Assembly: GCA_039182735.1 (NCBI GenBank)
Contig: JBCDCB010000034.1
Coordinates: forward strand, 1-35,522
From: JBCDCB01 sp039182735
GTDB lineage: Bacteria > Planctomycetota > Phycisphaerae > Phycisphaerales > UBA1924
DNA: 35,522 nucleotides
Reading direction: 5' to 3'
Part shown: positions 26,254-35,147 of the stretch, in pieces
Numbering within the stretch: position 1 is the stretch's first letter
Layout of the letters: every line of letters begins with the position of its first letter
The notes under the pieces: generated by a model
Told to the model about the DNA's origin: nothing
Database searches by the model: none
What the model saw: the letters and a program-made list of their open reading frames with translations, nothing else
Made by a program: the position numbers and the translations under genes

Positions 26254-28398
26254 TCAGTTCGCGGAGGCCGGGATCTTCATCCCCGTGTTTTTGGCGATGA
26301 AGGCGTAGATGTCGGCCTGCTCTTCGATGATCATCGCGGTGGGCTTGCCCGAGCCGTGGCCGGCGCGGGTCTCGATGCGGATCATCACGGGCTCGTCGCC
26401 CGCGTGGGCATACTGCAGCGCCGCGGCGAATTTGAACGAGTGGCCGGGCACCACGCGGTCGTCGGTGTCGGCGGTCGTCACGAGCGTCGCCGGGTAGCTC
26501 TCCCCAACCTTGAGGTTGTGGTACGGGGAGTAGGCCTTGAGGTAGTTGAACATCTCGGGCGAGTCCTTCGCCGAGCCGTAGTCGTCGGTCCAGAAGCGGC
26601 CCGCGGTGAACTCATCGAAGCGGAGCATGTCCATCACGCCGACAGCGGGCACGGCGACCGCGAAGAGATCGGGGCGCTGCGTCATGACCGCGCCGACGAG
26701 CAGCCCGCCGTTCGAGCCGCCGTGGATCGCGAGTTTTTCGCTGCTGGTGTAGCCCTCATCGATGAGGAACTCGGCGGCGGTGATGAAGTCGTCGAAGACG
26801 TTCTGCTTGTTCATCTTCTTGCCGGCGTCGTGCCACGACTTGCCGTACTCGCCGCCGCCGCGGAGGTTGGCGACGGCATAGACGCCACCCATCTCCATCC
26901 AGCCGAGACGCGAGACGCTGAAGCCCGGGCGGAGCGAGATGCTGAACCCGCCGTACCCGTAGAGCAGCGTGGGGTTCGTGCCGTCGAGTTCGAGGTCTTT
27001 GCGGTGCGCAATGAACATCGGGACCCGGGTCCCGTCCTTCGACGAGTAGAAGACCTGCTTGGTCACGAATCGGCTCGGGTCGAAGTCCACGTCGGCGCGT
27101 TCGAGCAGCTCGTACTCGTGGGTAATGAGGTCGTAGCGGTAGGTCGAGGGCGGCGTCGTGAGGGACTGGAAGGAGAAAAAGGTCTCGGTGTCGCCGCGAT
27201 CGCCGCCGAAGCCGCCCGCCGTCCCGACGCCGGGGAGCTCCACGTTGCGGATGAAGCGCCCGCGGAGGTCGTACATGCGGATCTCGGTAAGCACGTCCTT
27301 CATATACGACGCGACCATCATGTTGTTGACGACGTTGACACCGAGCAGCGGCTCGTCCGCTTCCGGGATGATCTCGACCCAGTTCTCTTCAGCCGGTTCA
27401 CGGATATCGATCGCGATGATGCGGTTGTTCGGCGCGTCCTTGTCGGTCTGGAAGTAGAAGATCGGCCCCTCGTTCTCAACGAACGTGAAGTCGTGGTCGA
27501 AGTCGCCGACCAGGTGCCTGGGCATCATGTACGGGTTCTTCAGATCCTTGTAGTGCACGCGGTACTTGTTGTCCGTGCCCTTCCACGCGGTAATCACGAG
27601 GTAGCGCCCGTCTTCGGTGACGCCCGCGCCGTAGCCCCACTCGGGCTTGTCGGGACGGTGATAGACGACCACGTCGTCGGCCTGGTCTGTCCCGAGCTTG
27701 TGGTACATCACCTTCTGGTTCAGGTTCAGCGACTGGAACTTCTGAGACGGATCGGGGTCGGGGTACTTCGAGTAGAAGAAGCCCTCGTCGTCGGCGTCCC
27801 ACGACACACCGGTGAACTTGAGGTACTCGAGCGTGTCCGGCAGGTCTTCGCCCGTCGCGACGTCGCGCACCTTCCACGTGCGCCAGTCGGAGCCGGCGTC
27901 CTGGATCGCGTAGGCGACGTAGCGCCCGTCGTTGCTGAACGAGGTGCCCGCGAGGGCGACGGTGCCGTCGTCGGACCAGGTGTTGGGATCGAAGAGGACT
28001 GTCTCTTCGCCGCCGAGCTCATCCATCTTGTAGAGCACGTAGTGGTTCTGCAGCCCGTCGTTCTTGTAGATGAAGTAGCGATCGCCCTGCTTGAAGGGCG
28101 TGCCGAACTTCGCATAGTCCCAGAGCTTGGTGAGGCGGTCTTCGATGGTGTCGCGACCGGGGATCGACTTGAGGTAATCGAACGTGACTTTGTTCTGCGC
28201 CTCGACCCACGCCTCGACCTGTTCGTCCTCGCGGACGTCGTTCTCGAGCCAGCGGTACGGGTCCTGCACCTTGGCGCCGTGGTACTCGTCCACGTGGTCC
28301 ACTCGTTCGGCGTCCGGGTAGTCGAACTCACCGGCCATCGCCGACCCCGTCACGATCGCCGCCGTCGCGACGCTCCCGATCCACATCTTCGTCTGCAT
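26254..28398 (-). CDS. Secreted prolyl oligopeptidase (S9 family)
   Basis: 714 residues from the ATG at 28398, with GGAG eight bases upstream. A signal peptide covers about residues 1-22 (ending GSAMAGE). A beta-propeller follows from about 80 to 430, and an alpha/beta hydrolase domain ends the protein. The catalytic triad is complete: S562 in HGGSNGGL, D646 in DTDDRVVP and H681 in AGHGSG. FDYPDAERVDHVDEYHGAKV near the mature N-terminus is the usual start of the S9A fold. The enzyme cuts short proline-containing peptides and here is probably periplasmic, unlike the cytosolic animal form. The coding start lies 111 bp from the ABC ATPase gene stop upstream on the same strand; co-transcription is uncertain. 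The frame extends to 28479 without support. Confidence 0.95.
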   Translation of the reverse strand: MQTKMWIGSVATAAIVTGSAMAGEFDYPDAERVDHVDEYHGAKVQDPYRWLENDVREDEQVEAWVEAQNKVTFDYLKSIPGRDTIEDRLTKLWDYAKFGTPFKQGDRYFIYKNDGLQNHYVLYKMDELGGEETVLFDPNTWSDDGTVALAGTSFSNDGRYVAYAIQDAGSDWRTWKVRDVATGEDLPDTLEYLKFTGVSWDADDEGFFYSKYPDPDPSQKFQSLNLNQKVMYHKLGTDQADDVVVYHRPDKPEWGYGAGVTEDGRYLVITAWKGTDNKYRVHYKDLKNPYMMPRHLVGDFDHDFTFVENEGPIFYFQTDKDAPNNRIIAIDIREPAEENWVEIIPEADEPLLGVNVVNNMMVASYMKDVLTEIRMYDLRGRFIRNVELPGVGTAGGFGGDRGDTETFFSFQSLTTPPSTYRYDLITHEYELLERADVDFDPSRFVTKQVFYSSKDGTRVPMFIAHRKDLELDGTNPTLLYGYGGFSISLRPGFSVSRLGWMEMGGVYAVANLRGGGEYGKSWHDAGKKMNKQNVFDDFITAAEFLIDEGYTSSEKLAIHGGSNGGLLVGAVMTQRPDLFAVAVPAVGVMDMLRFDEFTAGRFWTDDYGSAKDSPEMFNYLKAYSPYHNLKVGESYPATLVTTADTDDRVVPGHSFKFAAALQYAHAGDEPVMIRIETRAGHGSGKPTAMIIEEQADIYAFIAKNTGMKIPASAN

Positions 28399-28509
28399 CC
28401 TCGAATCTCCTACGAACCACGCGTGCACGGACACCTCGCGGGGTCGCGGCCCCGGCGAACGTCCCAGTGTAGTGGGCACACGCTGAGAGGATGCGGACGG
28501 ACCGCTGCG

Positions 28510-29469
28510 CTACTGGACGAGTCCCTTGGTCAGGCGCATGAACGCCGTCTCGAGGTTGATCTGGTCCTCGGTGAACTCGAGCAGGCGGAACCCGCCGTTG
28601 ATGAGTCGATTCGGGATGTCGGTGACGTCGTGCGTGTTGGAATCCTCGAAGGCAACGACGAGCACCGGCTGGCCGGTCCCGGCGTGCCCCTCCGCCGCCT
28701 TGCCGACCCGCTTCACGCCCGGCACGCGTTTGAGCACTTCCGCGGCCTCCTCGGTTCGGTCCGCCACGGCGATCCGCACGCTGTGCTCCACACGCGCGCG
28801 GCGCAGCGCGTCTTCCACGCTGCCCGAGAAGATCATCCGCCCGCGCTCGATGATGCCAACGGTATTGCACAGCTCGGCGAGCTCGTGAAGGATGTGGCTC
28901 GAGATGATGATCGTCTTGCCCATCCGCTTGAGCTCCTTGAGCAGCTCGCGGATCTCGATGCGGGCGCGAGGGTCGAGGCCGGATGCCGGCTCGTCGAGCA
29001 GCAGCACCTTCGGATCGTGCAGCAGCACACGCGCGATGGACAGCCGCTGCTGCATACCGCGCGAGAGTGAATTCACCTCGGCCGTCGCCTTGTAATTCAG
29101 GTCGGTGAGGTCGAGCACATCGCGCACGACCTGTTTGCGTTGCTCGCCGTTGATGTCGTAGGACGCCGCAAAGAACTCGAGGTACTCGACAACGACCATG
29201 TCCTCGTACGCGCCCATGAAGTCGGGCACGTACCCGATGCGCGGGCGGATCTTGCGGTTCTCGTAGCCGACCGTGAGCCCGTCGATCATCGCCTGCCCGC
29301 GCGTCGGCTTGAGGAGCGTCGCGAGGATCTTGATGGTCGTTGTCTTGCCCGCGCCGTTGGGCCCGATGAAACCAAAGCAGTCGCCCTCGTCGATGACGAG
29401 ATTGAGGCTGTTGAGCGCGACGGTGTCGCCGTATTCCTTGGTCAGGTTGACCGTCTCGATCATGGGCAT
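28510..29469 (-). CDS. ABC transporter ATP-binding protein (ABC-2/NatA type)
   Basis: A 319-residue ATPase of the DRA/NatA class. Walker A GPNGAGKTT lies at 36-44, the signature LSRGMQQ at 135-141, Walker B VLLLDEPASGLDP at 155-167, and the switch histidine follows in ISSHIL. A C-terminal regulatory domain of about 95 residues (from about 225) follows. These proteins power ABC-2 type exporters at the inner membrane. No ABC-2 permease is adjacent: downstream is the prolyl oligopeptidase gene, and upstream (20 bp away, same strand) is a large exported membrane protein with only two clear internal helices. In the Gld/Nos-type layouts known from other bacteria, an ATPase sits beside such exported proteins, so a functional link is plausible but the permease is missing here. 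Confidence 0.93.
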   Translation of the reverse strand: MPMIETVNLTKEYGDTVALNSLNLVIDEGDCFGFIGPNGAGKTTTIKILATLLKPTRGQAMIDGLTVGYENRKIRPRIGYVPDFMGAYEDMVVVEYLEFFAASYDINGEQRKQVVRDVLDLTDLNYKATAEVNSLSRGMQQRLSIARVLLHDPKVLLLDEPASGLDPRARIEIRELLKELKRMGKTIIISSHILHELAELCNTVGIIERGRMIFSGSVEDALRRARVEHSVRIAVADRTEEAAEVLKRVPGVKRVGKAAEGHAGTGQPVLVVAFEDSNTHDVTDIPNRLINGGFRLLEFTEDQINLETAFMRLTKGLVQ

Positions 29470-29489
29470 GCGTGCGCGCGCTCCGTGGG

Positions 29490-31832
29490 TCAGGGTTCGG
29501 GAAGCGGGTAGAACCAGCGGACGACCGTCTCGCCCTCGACCGGCACCTCGCGCCCATCGATGTTGTACGCGATCGGGCTCGTTTCGCCACGGACCGTCCC
29601 GATAATCAGCACGCCGGGCTGCGTGAGCCAGAGCGTCTTGTCGAGCCCGTGCGCCGAGCGGCGCACCAGCCGGCGCGTGCCGGTGCCCACGGTGTCGTCC
29701 GGTGGGCGGAGGAGCGGGTAGAACGTTGCGCGATCGATCCGCTGTTCACGCGTGGAGAGGAACTGCCCCTGAATGTCTGCCGCCGGCGGCACCAGCGAGC
29801 CTCCCAGGTAGCCCGTCATCGACGCCGCCTGCTCTGGCGTGAAGCTCGGATCCGACAGGTCGAGATCCGCACCCGGCTCCCAGGCGCTCGCGAGCGTCCA
29901 CGTGTACGCCTCGCGCGGCAGGCCGGGCGATTCAGGCTCCGCGACACCCGCAACGCCTCGCACTCGCCCGCCGATCATGACGATGCGGACGTCGTCCAGC
30001 GCCGCCGGGAGGTCGTGGCGCAGGATCCCCTGCATCCGCCCGCCGGGCGCCCACGCGGGTTCGTTGCCCGCGCTCGCGGGGATCGGCGTGCTCCACGGGC
30101 GCCCGCCCAGCCAATCGACGCGGAACTGCTTGGTCGTGGCGCGCGACGGCACACGCAGCGAATCGGGATCGCGCGCCTCGATCGCGTAGCTCCGTGCGTC
30201 GGGGAATGAGCGGCGCAGGCCGAACGCCTCCGCGTCGCCCCATGGCGAGACCGCTTGTGTCCACGCCCCCGAGCCGCCCTGCTCCGCCGGCCCGAACGTC
30301 TGTGAGCCGTACGCCGGCAGAAGCGCGGTGGTGTACGCGCGGACGCGTCCGAACTGCTGCCCGTAGACATGATCGAGGAAGGTCAGGTGCCGGACATCTG
30401 GCGTCTTGGGTCGCAGCGCGCCGGCACCGATGAAGAGCCCGATACCCATGACGAGTGCGGTGCCAGCGTAGAGCAGCCACGAGAAGCGCGAACGAGATCG
30501 CCACTTGAGCAGCGCGTACCCGCCGGGCCCCGCGATGACGAAGTAGACGATGAAGACGACGGTCATGACGAGGACCGCCACGCCCGCAGCGCGCTGCTTG
30601 CTGATCGCCTCACCAAGGAGTTCATCGATCAGGACGGGGCGAACGCCGAAGCTGCCGACGCCGCCAAGAGCAGACATCTCACCGCCCGTGAGGACTTCCT
30701 GCCGCCTGCCGAGGAGACTGTTCCAGAAGACCTCCGCCTGAATCGAATCGCCCCGCGCGAATCGGCGTGACGTGAGGTCGAGCCCGACGAGCGTCACCGC
30801 GCCCGCGCCGACGAGCCGGCGCACGACGACCGGCCCGTGCGAGCCGGACATCAGAACCGTCGCATCGCTGACGGGCGTGTCGGGTTCGGGTCGCAGCACC
30901 GTGACCGGGCCGCGCTCCGGGAAGCCTTCCTCGCTCTTCGTGAGCAGCGGTCGGTACGACTGCAGGCGCACATCCTGCCGCGTCTCGGCGCGCACGCTCG
31001 GCATGAGGTCGATCAACGGGTTGGAGGGCGCGAACCATCCGCTGCCGATCGCGGGCAGCACCACGACGAGGTGCCCGCCGCGATGGACCCACTCGCGCAG
31101 CGCCTGTGAGCGTGTGCCCGTGCCGAGCTCGCCGGGGTCGCCCTCGGTCCAGACGATCGTGCGATACGCCTCCCAGCCCATCCAGCGATCGGGGCAGGTG
31201 AGCGTCTCGATGCCGTTCTCGACAACGGTGTTCTCGTGCGCCGTCGGTGAGATGCCCCGAGGCGTCGCCTGCTCGAACTGCTTCAACGCGACGACCGGCT
31301 GCCCGATGATCCCGATCAGGCCCGCCGAGGCGTCGGCCACCTTTCGCGCCGTGACGCGCACCGCAGCCTCCGCCGAGAGCACCTCCAGCACGCCGTCCCG
31401 CTCGCCCGCGACGGGGTGCACCGAAACCGTCAGCGGCGAACCGGCTTCGATCGACCACGGCATCACCGCGTAGAGCCACGTCCCCAGCGGTACGCCCGGC
31501 GAGAGCGTGATGCTCCGCTCCGCGAGCAGCGTGTCGCCGTCCGGGTCCGGAACGTGCAAGCGGACGACGACATCACGCGGCGATTGCCCGGCGTTGTCCT
31601 GCAACGCCACGCGCAAGCCGGCCCACGATCCGGGACGAACGCGGTCTGCGACGCCGAACAACTCGACGCGGACATCGATGGCGGACGAGGCCGGCGCTGG
31701 CGCTTCGGGCGCGTCCTGCGCCGCGGCGACACGCGGCACGCCAAGGCTCATCAGGAGGAGCCAGCACGCCGCGAGCAACGTGATCCGAGAATCTGACCGC
31801 CGGAGCATGCCGGGATGATAGGTCCGGCTCAT
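29490..31832 (-). CDS. Large exported membrane protein, amidotransferase-like middle region, next to ABC ATPase
   Basis: 780 residues from the ATG at 31832, which has GAGG five bases upstream; the ATG at 31808 would shorten it by 8. A signal peptide ends near residue 38 (RVAAAQD). Residues about 45-170 look like beta-sandwich sequence (VRVELFGVADRVRPGSWAGL). About 205-275 resemble a glutamine-amidotransferase-like flavodoxin fold (YRTIVWTEGDPGEL, then REWVHRGGHLVVVLP). Two membrane helices follow at about 411-432 and 445-466, then a long C-terminal region of about 310 residues, probably periplasmic. I recognise no catalytic motif. It is 20 bp upstream of the ABC ATPase gene and co-oriented, so a shared envelope role is likely. 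It loosely recalls GldG-type proteins of ABC-2 systems, but the match is by architecture only. The frame continues upstream to 32024 as shadow of the divergent gene. Confidence 0.75.
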   Translation of the reverse strand: MSRTYHPGMLRRSDSRITLLAACWLLLMSLGVPRVAAAQDAPEAPAPASSAIDVRVELFGVADRVRPGSWAGLRVALQDNAGQSPRDVVVRLHVPDPDGDTLLAERSITLSPGVPLGTWLYAVMPWSIEAGSPLTVSVHPVAGERDGVLEVLSAEAAVRVTARKVADASAGLIGIIGQPVVALKQFEQATPRGISPTAHENTVVENGIETLTCPDRWMGWEAYRTIVWTEGDPGELGTGTRSQALREWVHRGGHLVVVLPAIGSGWFAPSNPLIDLMPSVRAETRQDVRLQSYRPLLTKSEEGFPERGPVTVLRPEPDTPVSDATVLMSGSHGPVVVRRLVGAGAVTLVGLDLTSRRFARGDSIQAEVFWNSLLGRRQEVLTGGEMSALGGVGSFGVRPVLIDELLGEAISKQRAAGVAVLVMTVVFIVYFVIAGPGGYALLKWRSRSRFSWLLYAGTALVMGIGLFIGAGALRPKTPDVRHLTFLDHVYGQQFGRVRAYTTALLPAYGSQTFGPAEQGGSGAWTQAVSPWGDAEAFGLRRSFPDARSYAIEARDPDSLRVPSRATTKQFRVDWLGGRPWSTPIPASAGNEPAWAPGGRMQGILRHDLPAALDDVRIVMIGGRVRGVAGVAEPESPGLPREAYTWTLASAWEPGADLDLSDPSFTPEQAASMTGYLGGSLVPPAADIQGQFLSTREQRIDRATFYPLLRPPDDTVGTGTRRLVRRSAHGLDKTLWLTQPGVLIIGTVRGETSPIAYNIDGREVPVEGETVVRWFYPLPEP

Positions 31833-31863
31833 GCGGGCCTCGGATCCCGTCGATCGCTTTGCC

Positions 31864-32142
31864 ATGGACGCGACGCTCCTGCTCACGCTGTTCAACGCCG
31901 GCATCGCACTCCTCGGCGTTGCCGCGGTGCTTTTCATCATCGGTGTGCATATCGCGAACGTCTCGGCGATGCACGACCTGAAGGTTGATACGCACGCGCT
32001 CCGTCGCGAGTACAAGATGCGCACGTTCAGGATGATGATCGCCTCGGGCGCCGCGGGGGACTACAGCCAGGAGTTTGACAACGTCGAGATCCTGCCGGAC
32101 GAGGGCGAGGGGTCTGAGCCGCCCGCCGCCAAGGCCGCCTGA
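31864..32142 (+). CDS. Small single-span membrane protein of unknown function
   Basis: 92 residues from the ATG at 31864 (MDATLLLTLFNAGIALLGV). One long hydrophobic segment spans about residues 4-30, followed by a basic stretch with RREYKMRTFRMM and an acidic tail. No family is recognised. An in-frame ATG at 31831 would add 11 residues but would overlap the divergent gene's start, so the shorter form is preferred; neither has a strong ribosome site. The stop lies 6 bp from the convergent dipeptidase stop. It may be a small anchor or regulator of a neighbouring membrane complex; nothing more can be said. Confidence 0.6.
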   Translation: MDATLLLTLFNAGIALLGVAAVLFIIGVHIANVSAMHDLKVDTHALRREYKMRTFRMMIASGAAGDYSQEFDNVEILPDEGEGSEPPAAKAA

Positions 32143-32148
32143 TCCCGC

Positions 32149-33591
32149 TCACGAGCCCGCGAACGTCCCGATGAGCCTCGCGTGAGTCCGCACCCCGAGG
32201 CGGTAGCACTCGAGTTCGAACTTCTCGTTGGGCGAGTGCACGCGATCGTCGTCGAGCCCGAACCCGATGAGCAGCGTGTCGAGATCGAGCGTCGCCTTGA
32301 GCATCCCGACGACGGGGATCGAGCCCCCGGTTTTGATGAGCGCCGGCTCGACGCCGCCCGCATCGCGCAAAGCCGTCACCGCCGCCTTGAGGTGCGGCGA
32401 ATCGGTCGGCACGTTCCCGGGGTGCCCGCCGCTGTGGTCGATCATCTCCCACCGGCAACCGGGCGGGGTGCGCTGCCCGAGCCACGCGAAGAACGCGTCG
32501 CGGATTGTGTCGGGGTCCTGATTCGCGACAAGTCGGAATGAGATCTTCGCGCTGGCCATCGCGGGGATCACGGTCTTGGCGCCCGCGCCCGTGTACCCGC
32601 CCCAGATGCCGTTGATGTCGCACGTCGGGCGGGCCCATTCGCGTTCGAGTCCGGTCCAGCCGGCCTCGCCGATGTCCCCGTCGGGGCCGACGCCCACCTT
32701 CGCGAGCGCCGCGTGCTGATCGAACCCGAGTTTCGACCACGCCTCGCGTTCCGCCGGCGTCGGCTCGAGCACGTCATCGTAGAAGCCGGGGATGGTCACC
32801 CTGCGATCGCTGTCCCACAACTCCGCGAGCACTTTCGAGAGTTCATTGATCGGGTTCGGCACGCGCCCGCCCCACTGCCCGGAGTGCAGGTCCTGATCCG
32901 GCCCGTGCAGAACGACCTCGGTGTACGCGAGCCCGCGAAGCCCGTAGGTGATCGCCGGCTTCCCGCGGCCCAGCATCCCCGTGTCCGACACAACGCACAC
33001 GTCGCACTTCGACAGTTCGTCCTTGTGAGCGCGCATGTACTGCTCGAGGTTCGCCGAGCCGGATTCCTCTTCGCCCTCGATCATGCAGGTGATCTTGATG
33101 GGCACGCCGCCGGCTTCGTCCTTCCAGGCGCGGACCGCTTCGAGAAACGTCGCGACCTGACCCTTGTCGTCCACCGCGCCCCGCGCCACCACGCGTTCGC
33201 CCGGCACGTCTTCGGGCTTGCGTCCATTGGCCGTGTCTGCGGGCTTGATCACCGGCTCGAAGGGCGCCGATTCCCACAACTCCAACGGGTCGGGCGGCTG
33301 CACGTCGTAGTGCCCGTAGAACAGCACGTGCGGCCCCTCGTACCCAGCCTCGCCCTCGTTCGTCGCCCACACCATCGGGTGACCCGGCGCGTCGGGCGTG
33401 CCCGTCTCTCGCAGTTCGGCTTCGAAGCCCGCCGCGATCAGTTCGTCTCGGCACCACTCGGCGGCGCGGCGCGTGTCGTCCCGGTACGCCGGGTCGGTCG
33501 AGACCGACGGGATGCGCAGCCACTCGACAAGCCGCTCGATCGCCTTCTGTTCGCGTCCGGGCAGCGCCTCGATCACTCGATCCATCGACAT
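32149..33591 (-). CDS. M20-family metallodipeptidase
   Basis: A 480-residue M20 peptidase of the dipeptidase/carnosinase-like branch. Ligands for the two zinc ions are visible: H94 and D96 in YGHYDVQPPD, D141 in GAVDDKGQ, the catalytic and metal acids E174-E175 in EGEEESGS, D203 in SDTGML, and the C-terminal His in RVHSPNEKF. The inserted dimerisation domain includes DLHSGQWGG. It splits dipeptides or acylated amino acids, probably in the cytoplasm since no signal peptide is seen. The start is the ATG at 33591, with GGAGG at 33597-33601 five bases upstream. The small zinc-ribbon membrane protein gene lies 69 bp upstream on the same strand. Substrate range cannot be inferred. Confidence 0.94.
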   Translation of the reverse strand: MSMDRVIEALPGREQKAIERLVEWLRIPSVSTDPAYRDDTRRAAEWCRDELIAAGFEAELRETGTPDAPGHPMVWATNEGEAGYEGPHVLFYGHYDVQPPDPLELWESAPFEPVIKPADTANGRKPEDVPGERVVARGAVDDKGQVATFLEAVRAWKDEAGGVPIKITCMIEGEEESGSANLEQYMRAHKDELSKCDVCVVSDTGMLGRGKPAITYGLRGLAYTEVVLHGPDQDLHSGQWGGRVPNPINELSKVLAELWDSDRRVTIPGFYDDVLEPTPAEREAWSKLGFDQHAALAKVGVGPDGDIGEAGWTGLEREWARPTCDINGIWGGYTGAGAKTVIPAMASAKISFRLVANQDPDTIRDAFFAWLGQRTPPGCRWEMIDHSGGHPGNVPTDSPHLKAAVTALRDAGGVEPALIKTGGSIPVVGMLKATLDLDTLLIGFGLDDDRVHSPNEKFELECYRLGVRTHARLIGTFAGS

Positions 33592-33596
33592 CGAAT

Positions 33597-33601
33597 CCTC
33601 C
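33597..33601 (-). promoter_or_regulatory. Ribosome binding site GGAGG of the M20 dipeptidase
   Basis: GGAGG on the minus strand, 5 bases before the ATG at 33591. It favours this start over the in-frame one at 33660 and the ATG two codons later. Confidence 0.6.
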
Positions 33602-33660
33602 GTGCTCCGGCCCGAATGCCGGGGGCGCGAGCGTAGCGGATCGATCGCCGTGATGGACAC

Positions 33661-34023
33661 TCAGAAGGCGGTGGCGAGCACGACCGCGCCGCCGACGAGG
33701 CCTCCGAACGCCGCGCACACCGCGGCAAGGCAGACAGCCATCCCGATCGGGAGCCCGGGCTTCCGCCGAGGCTGCGGCTCAGGCGATCGATCGATGGCGC
33801 ATCGCGTGTGGGCATCGACGGTGCGTCGTGCGGGCGGATCGAGCAGGCCTTCGAGTTCCGCGTAGCTGCGAGCGGGGCGTGCGTACAGATCCTCGCCGCA
33901 AGCGGGACATGTGAAGGTCAAGCGACCTCGCTCCCCCTGGAGAGCCCGTCCGTCGTGCCCGCACGAGAGGCACGCTCTCCGGAGAAGCCGATTCGGGATG
34001 GTGGGCGTTCCCAACCGGCTCAT
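33661..34023 (-). CDS. Zinc-ribbon protein with C-terminal membrane helix
   Basis: 120 residues. The N-terminal zinc ribbon has two knuckles, C18-x2-C21 and C39-x2-C42 (ACLSCGHDG, FTCPACGEDLY). A short region with SYAELEGLLDPP and a basic, proline-rich linker follow, then one hydrophobic segment at about 89-118 that ends the protein. This layout, a cytoplasmic zinc ribbon tethered by a tail helix, is common among uncharacterised planctomycete proteins; the function is unknown. It precedes the dipeptidase gene by 69 bp and may share its transcript. It is divergent from the gene at 34112. No ribosome site is seen before the ATG at 34023; an AT-rich TATATT box lies about 20 bases upstream. Confidence 0.7.
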   Translation of the reverse strand: MSRLGTPTIPNRLLRRACLSCGHDGRALQGERGRLTFTCPACGEDLYARPARSYAELEGLLDPPARRTVDAHTRCAIDRSPEPQPRRKPGLPIGMAVCLAAVCAAFGGLVGGAVVLATAF

Positions 34024-34042
34024 GACTTACTCAACGGAATCG

Positions 34043-34048
34043 AATATA
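34043..34048 (-). promoter_or_regulatory. Possible -10 element (TATATT) upstream of the zinc-ribbon gene
   Basis: TATATT on the minus strand, about 20 bases before the ATG at 34023, in the most AT-rich spot of the 88-bp divergent space. No convincing -35 hexamer is seen. Confidence 0.3.
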
Positions 34049-34111
34049 CACCCAGCCACCCGCGATTCATGCGTTGTGTTCGCGATTGCCGTGAGATTCT
34101 GAGTCACACCC

Positions 34112-34801
34112 ATGCCGAACAATGCTCTTCCGCAACCGACGCCCGCCGATTGGGCCGATCGCCTCGACGCGATCGCACGACCGGTGTTGGAACGATCGCA
34201 ACTCGATGATCCATCGTCACTTGGTTCGATCCCGTCCCTCGCCCGAGCGTTGCTCGCGTGGCGTTTGGTGCGGAATGGGTCTAGCGCTGAGATGGATCGC
34301 CACGAAGCGATGACGCCCGATCTGGCGCTCTGGGCGTCGCTGTGTGCGAACGACGTGTCGCGTGCCCGCGGCACGCTGGACGTCGCCGCACGCAGCGAAC
34401 GGGACCGCACCGATGCCGGCAGCCTGCTTCCACAGGGACGGTTCCTCGCGATCGAAGTGTGGAGCGAGTCCGAACTCGCGTCGCTGCAAGCCTGCGCGTG
34501 GTGGGTCCTGCGTGGATCGATCGAGGGCCTCGAACCTGCACTCATGGAAGCCGCGCTGTGGCATCTCGAAAACCTGCAGCCGGACAACGCCACGAATCAC
34601 CCGTGGGGCATCCCCGCGTTCCTTTGGCTCGCATTCGAAGGCGGCACGGCCTCACGCGACACCGCCGTGTGGCACTGCGAGACACTCATTCATAACGCGA
34701 TTTCGTCGGGAGGCGAACCGGTGCTGACGAGCGCCCTGATCCTCGAAGATGCCGCGGCATGGCTGCGCGCGTTCAGTTCGCGGGGTTCGGCGACTCGTTG
34801 A
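34112..34801 (+). CDS. Soluble protein of unknown function
   Basis: 229 residues, no signal peptide or membrane helix. The sequence is alpha-helical in character, rich in Ala, Leu, Trp and acidic residues (ALLAWRLVRNGSS, LWASLCANDVSRARG, LEPALMEAALWHLENLQPDN), and could be a helical repeat fold. No motif is recognised. Its amino-acid composition is that of a real protein, whereas the antisense frame in the same place is Ser/Arg-rich. It is divergent from the zinc-ribbon gene (88 bp) and its last 29 bp overlap the end of the convergent tatA gene. There is no clear ribosome site. Confidence 0.65.
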   Translation: MPNNALPQPTPADWADRLDAIARPVLERSQLDDPSSLGSIPSLARALLAWRLVRNGSSAEMDRHEAMTPDLALWASLCANDVSRARGTLDVAARSERDRTDAGSLLPQGRFLAIEVWSESELASLQACAWWVLRGSIEGLEPALMEAALWHLENLQPDNATNHPWGIPAFLWLAFEGGTASRDTAVWHCETLIHNAISSGGEPVLTSALILEDAAAWLRAFSSRGSATR

Positions 34802-35066
34802 CTTCAACGCCGGCATCCGACGACTGGCTCACGGTGCGCGAGTCCGACTTCGGCAACTCGCCCGGCTTCTTGGAGTCGTCGGTCGCCTCATCAACGCCCT
34901 TACGGAAGTCCTCTTCGACATCGCGCACGCCCTTGCGGAACTCGACGATCGCCTTGCCGGCGGCTCGGGCGACCTCGGGCAGCCGGCCCCCGAAGAGCAG
35001 CAGCGCGATCACCCCGATGATGGTCCATTCGAGCGGGCCGAGATTCAGGAACCCGAGCGAGAGCAT
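34773..35066 (-). CDS. tatA: Sec-independent translocase protein TatA
   Basis: 97 residues from the ATG at 35066, with GGAGA six bases upstream. It has the TatA/TatB fold: a short N-terminus, LGPLEWTIIGVIALLLFGG with a membrane helix at about 13-26, the FG hinge at 25-26, P30, then an amphipathic helix (LPEVARAAGKAIVEFRKGV) and a charged, acidic tail. TatA multimers form the pore through which folded twin-arginine proteins cross the inner membrane. TatA and TatB are hard to tell apart by sequence; the Glu at position 13 and the short length favour TatA. No tatC is in the window. The stop region overlaps the gene at 34112 by 29 bp tail to tail; folD ends 81 bp upstream on the same strand. Confidence 0.9.
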   Translation of the reverse strand: MLSLGFLNLGPLEWTIIGVIALLLFGGRLPEVARAAGKAIVEFRKGVRDVEEDFRKGVDEATDDSKKPGELPKSDSRTVSQSSDAGVEVNESPNPAN

Positions 35067-35147
35067 CGGCGTCTCCGTCGCGAGGTCAGAAGGGCGTTGC
35101 AACCAAGCAGTGTAGAACGCCCGGGGGTATCAACGCAATGCAGCCGG

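Noticed and set aside
26209..29070. A 953-codon open frame on the plus strand opposite the prolyl oligopeptidase and ABC ATPase genes
   Set aside because: It is rich in Val, Arg, His, Asp and Glu with no motifs. It mirrors the GC-rich third codon positions of two well-identified genes on the other strand, and it runs across the dps/peptidase terminator.
34027..34593. A 188-codon minus-strand frame opposite the gene at 34112
   Set aside because: Ser/Arg-rich composition typical of a shadow; the plus-strand product has balanced composition with Trp and acidic residues.
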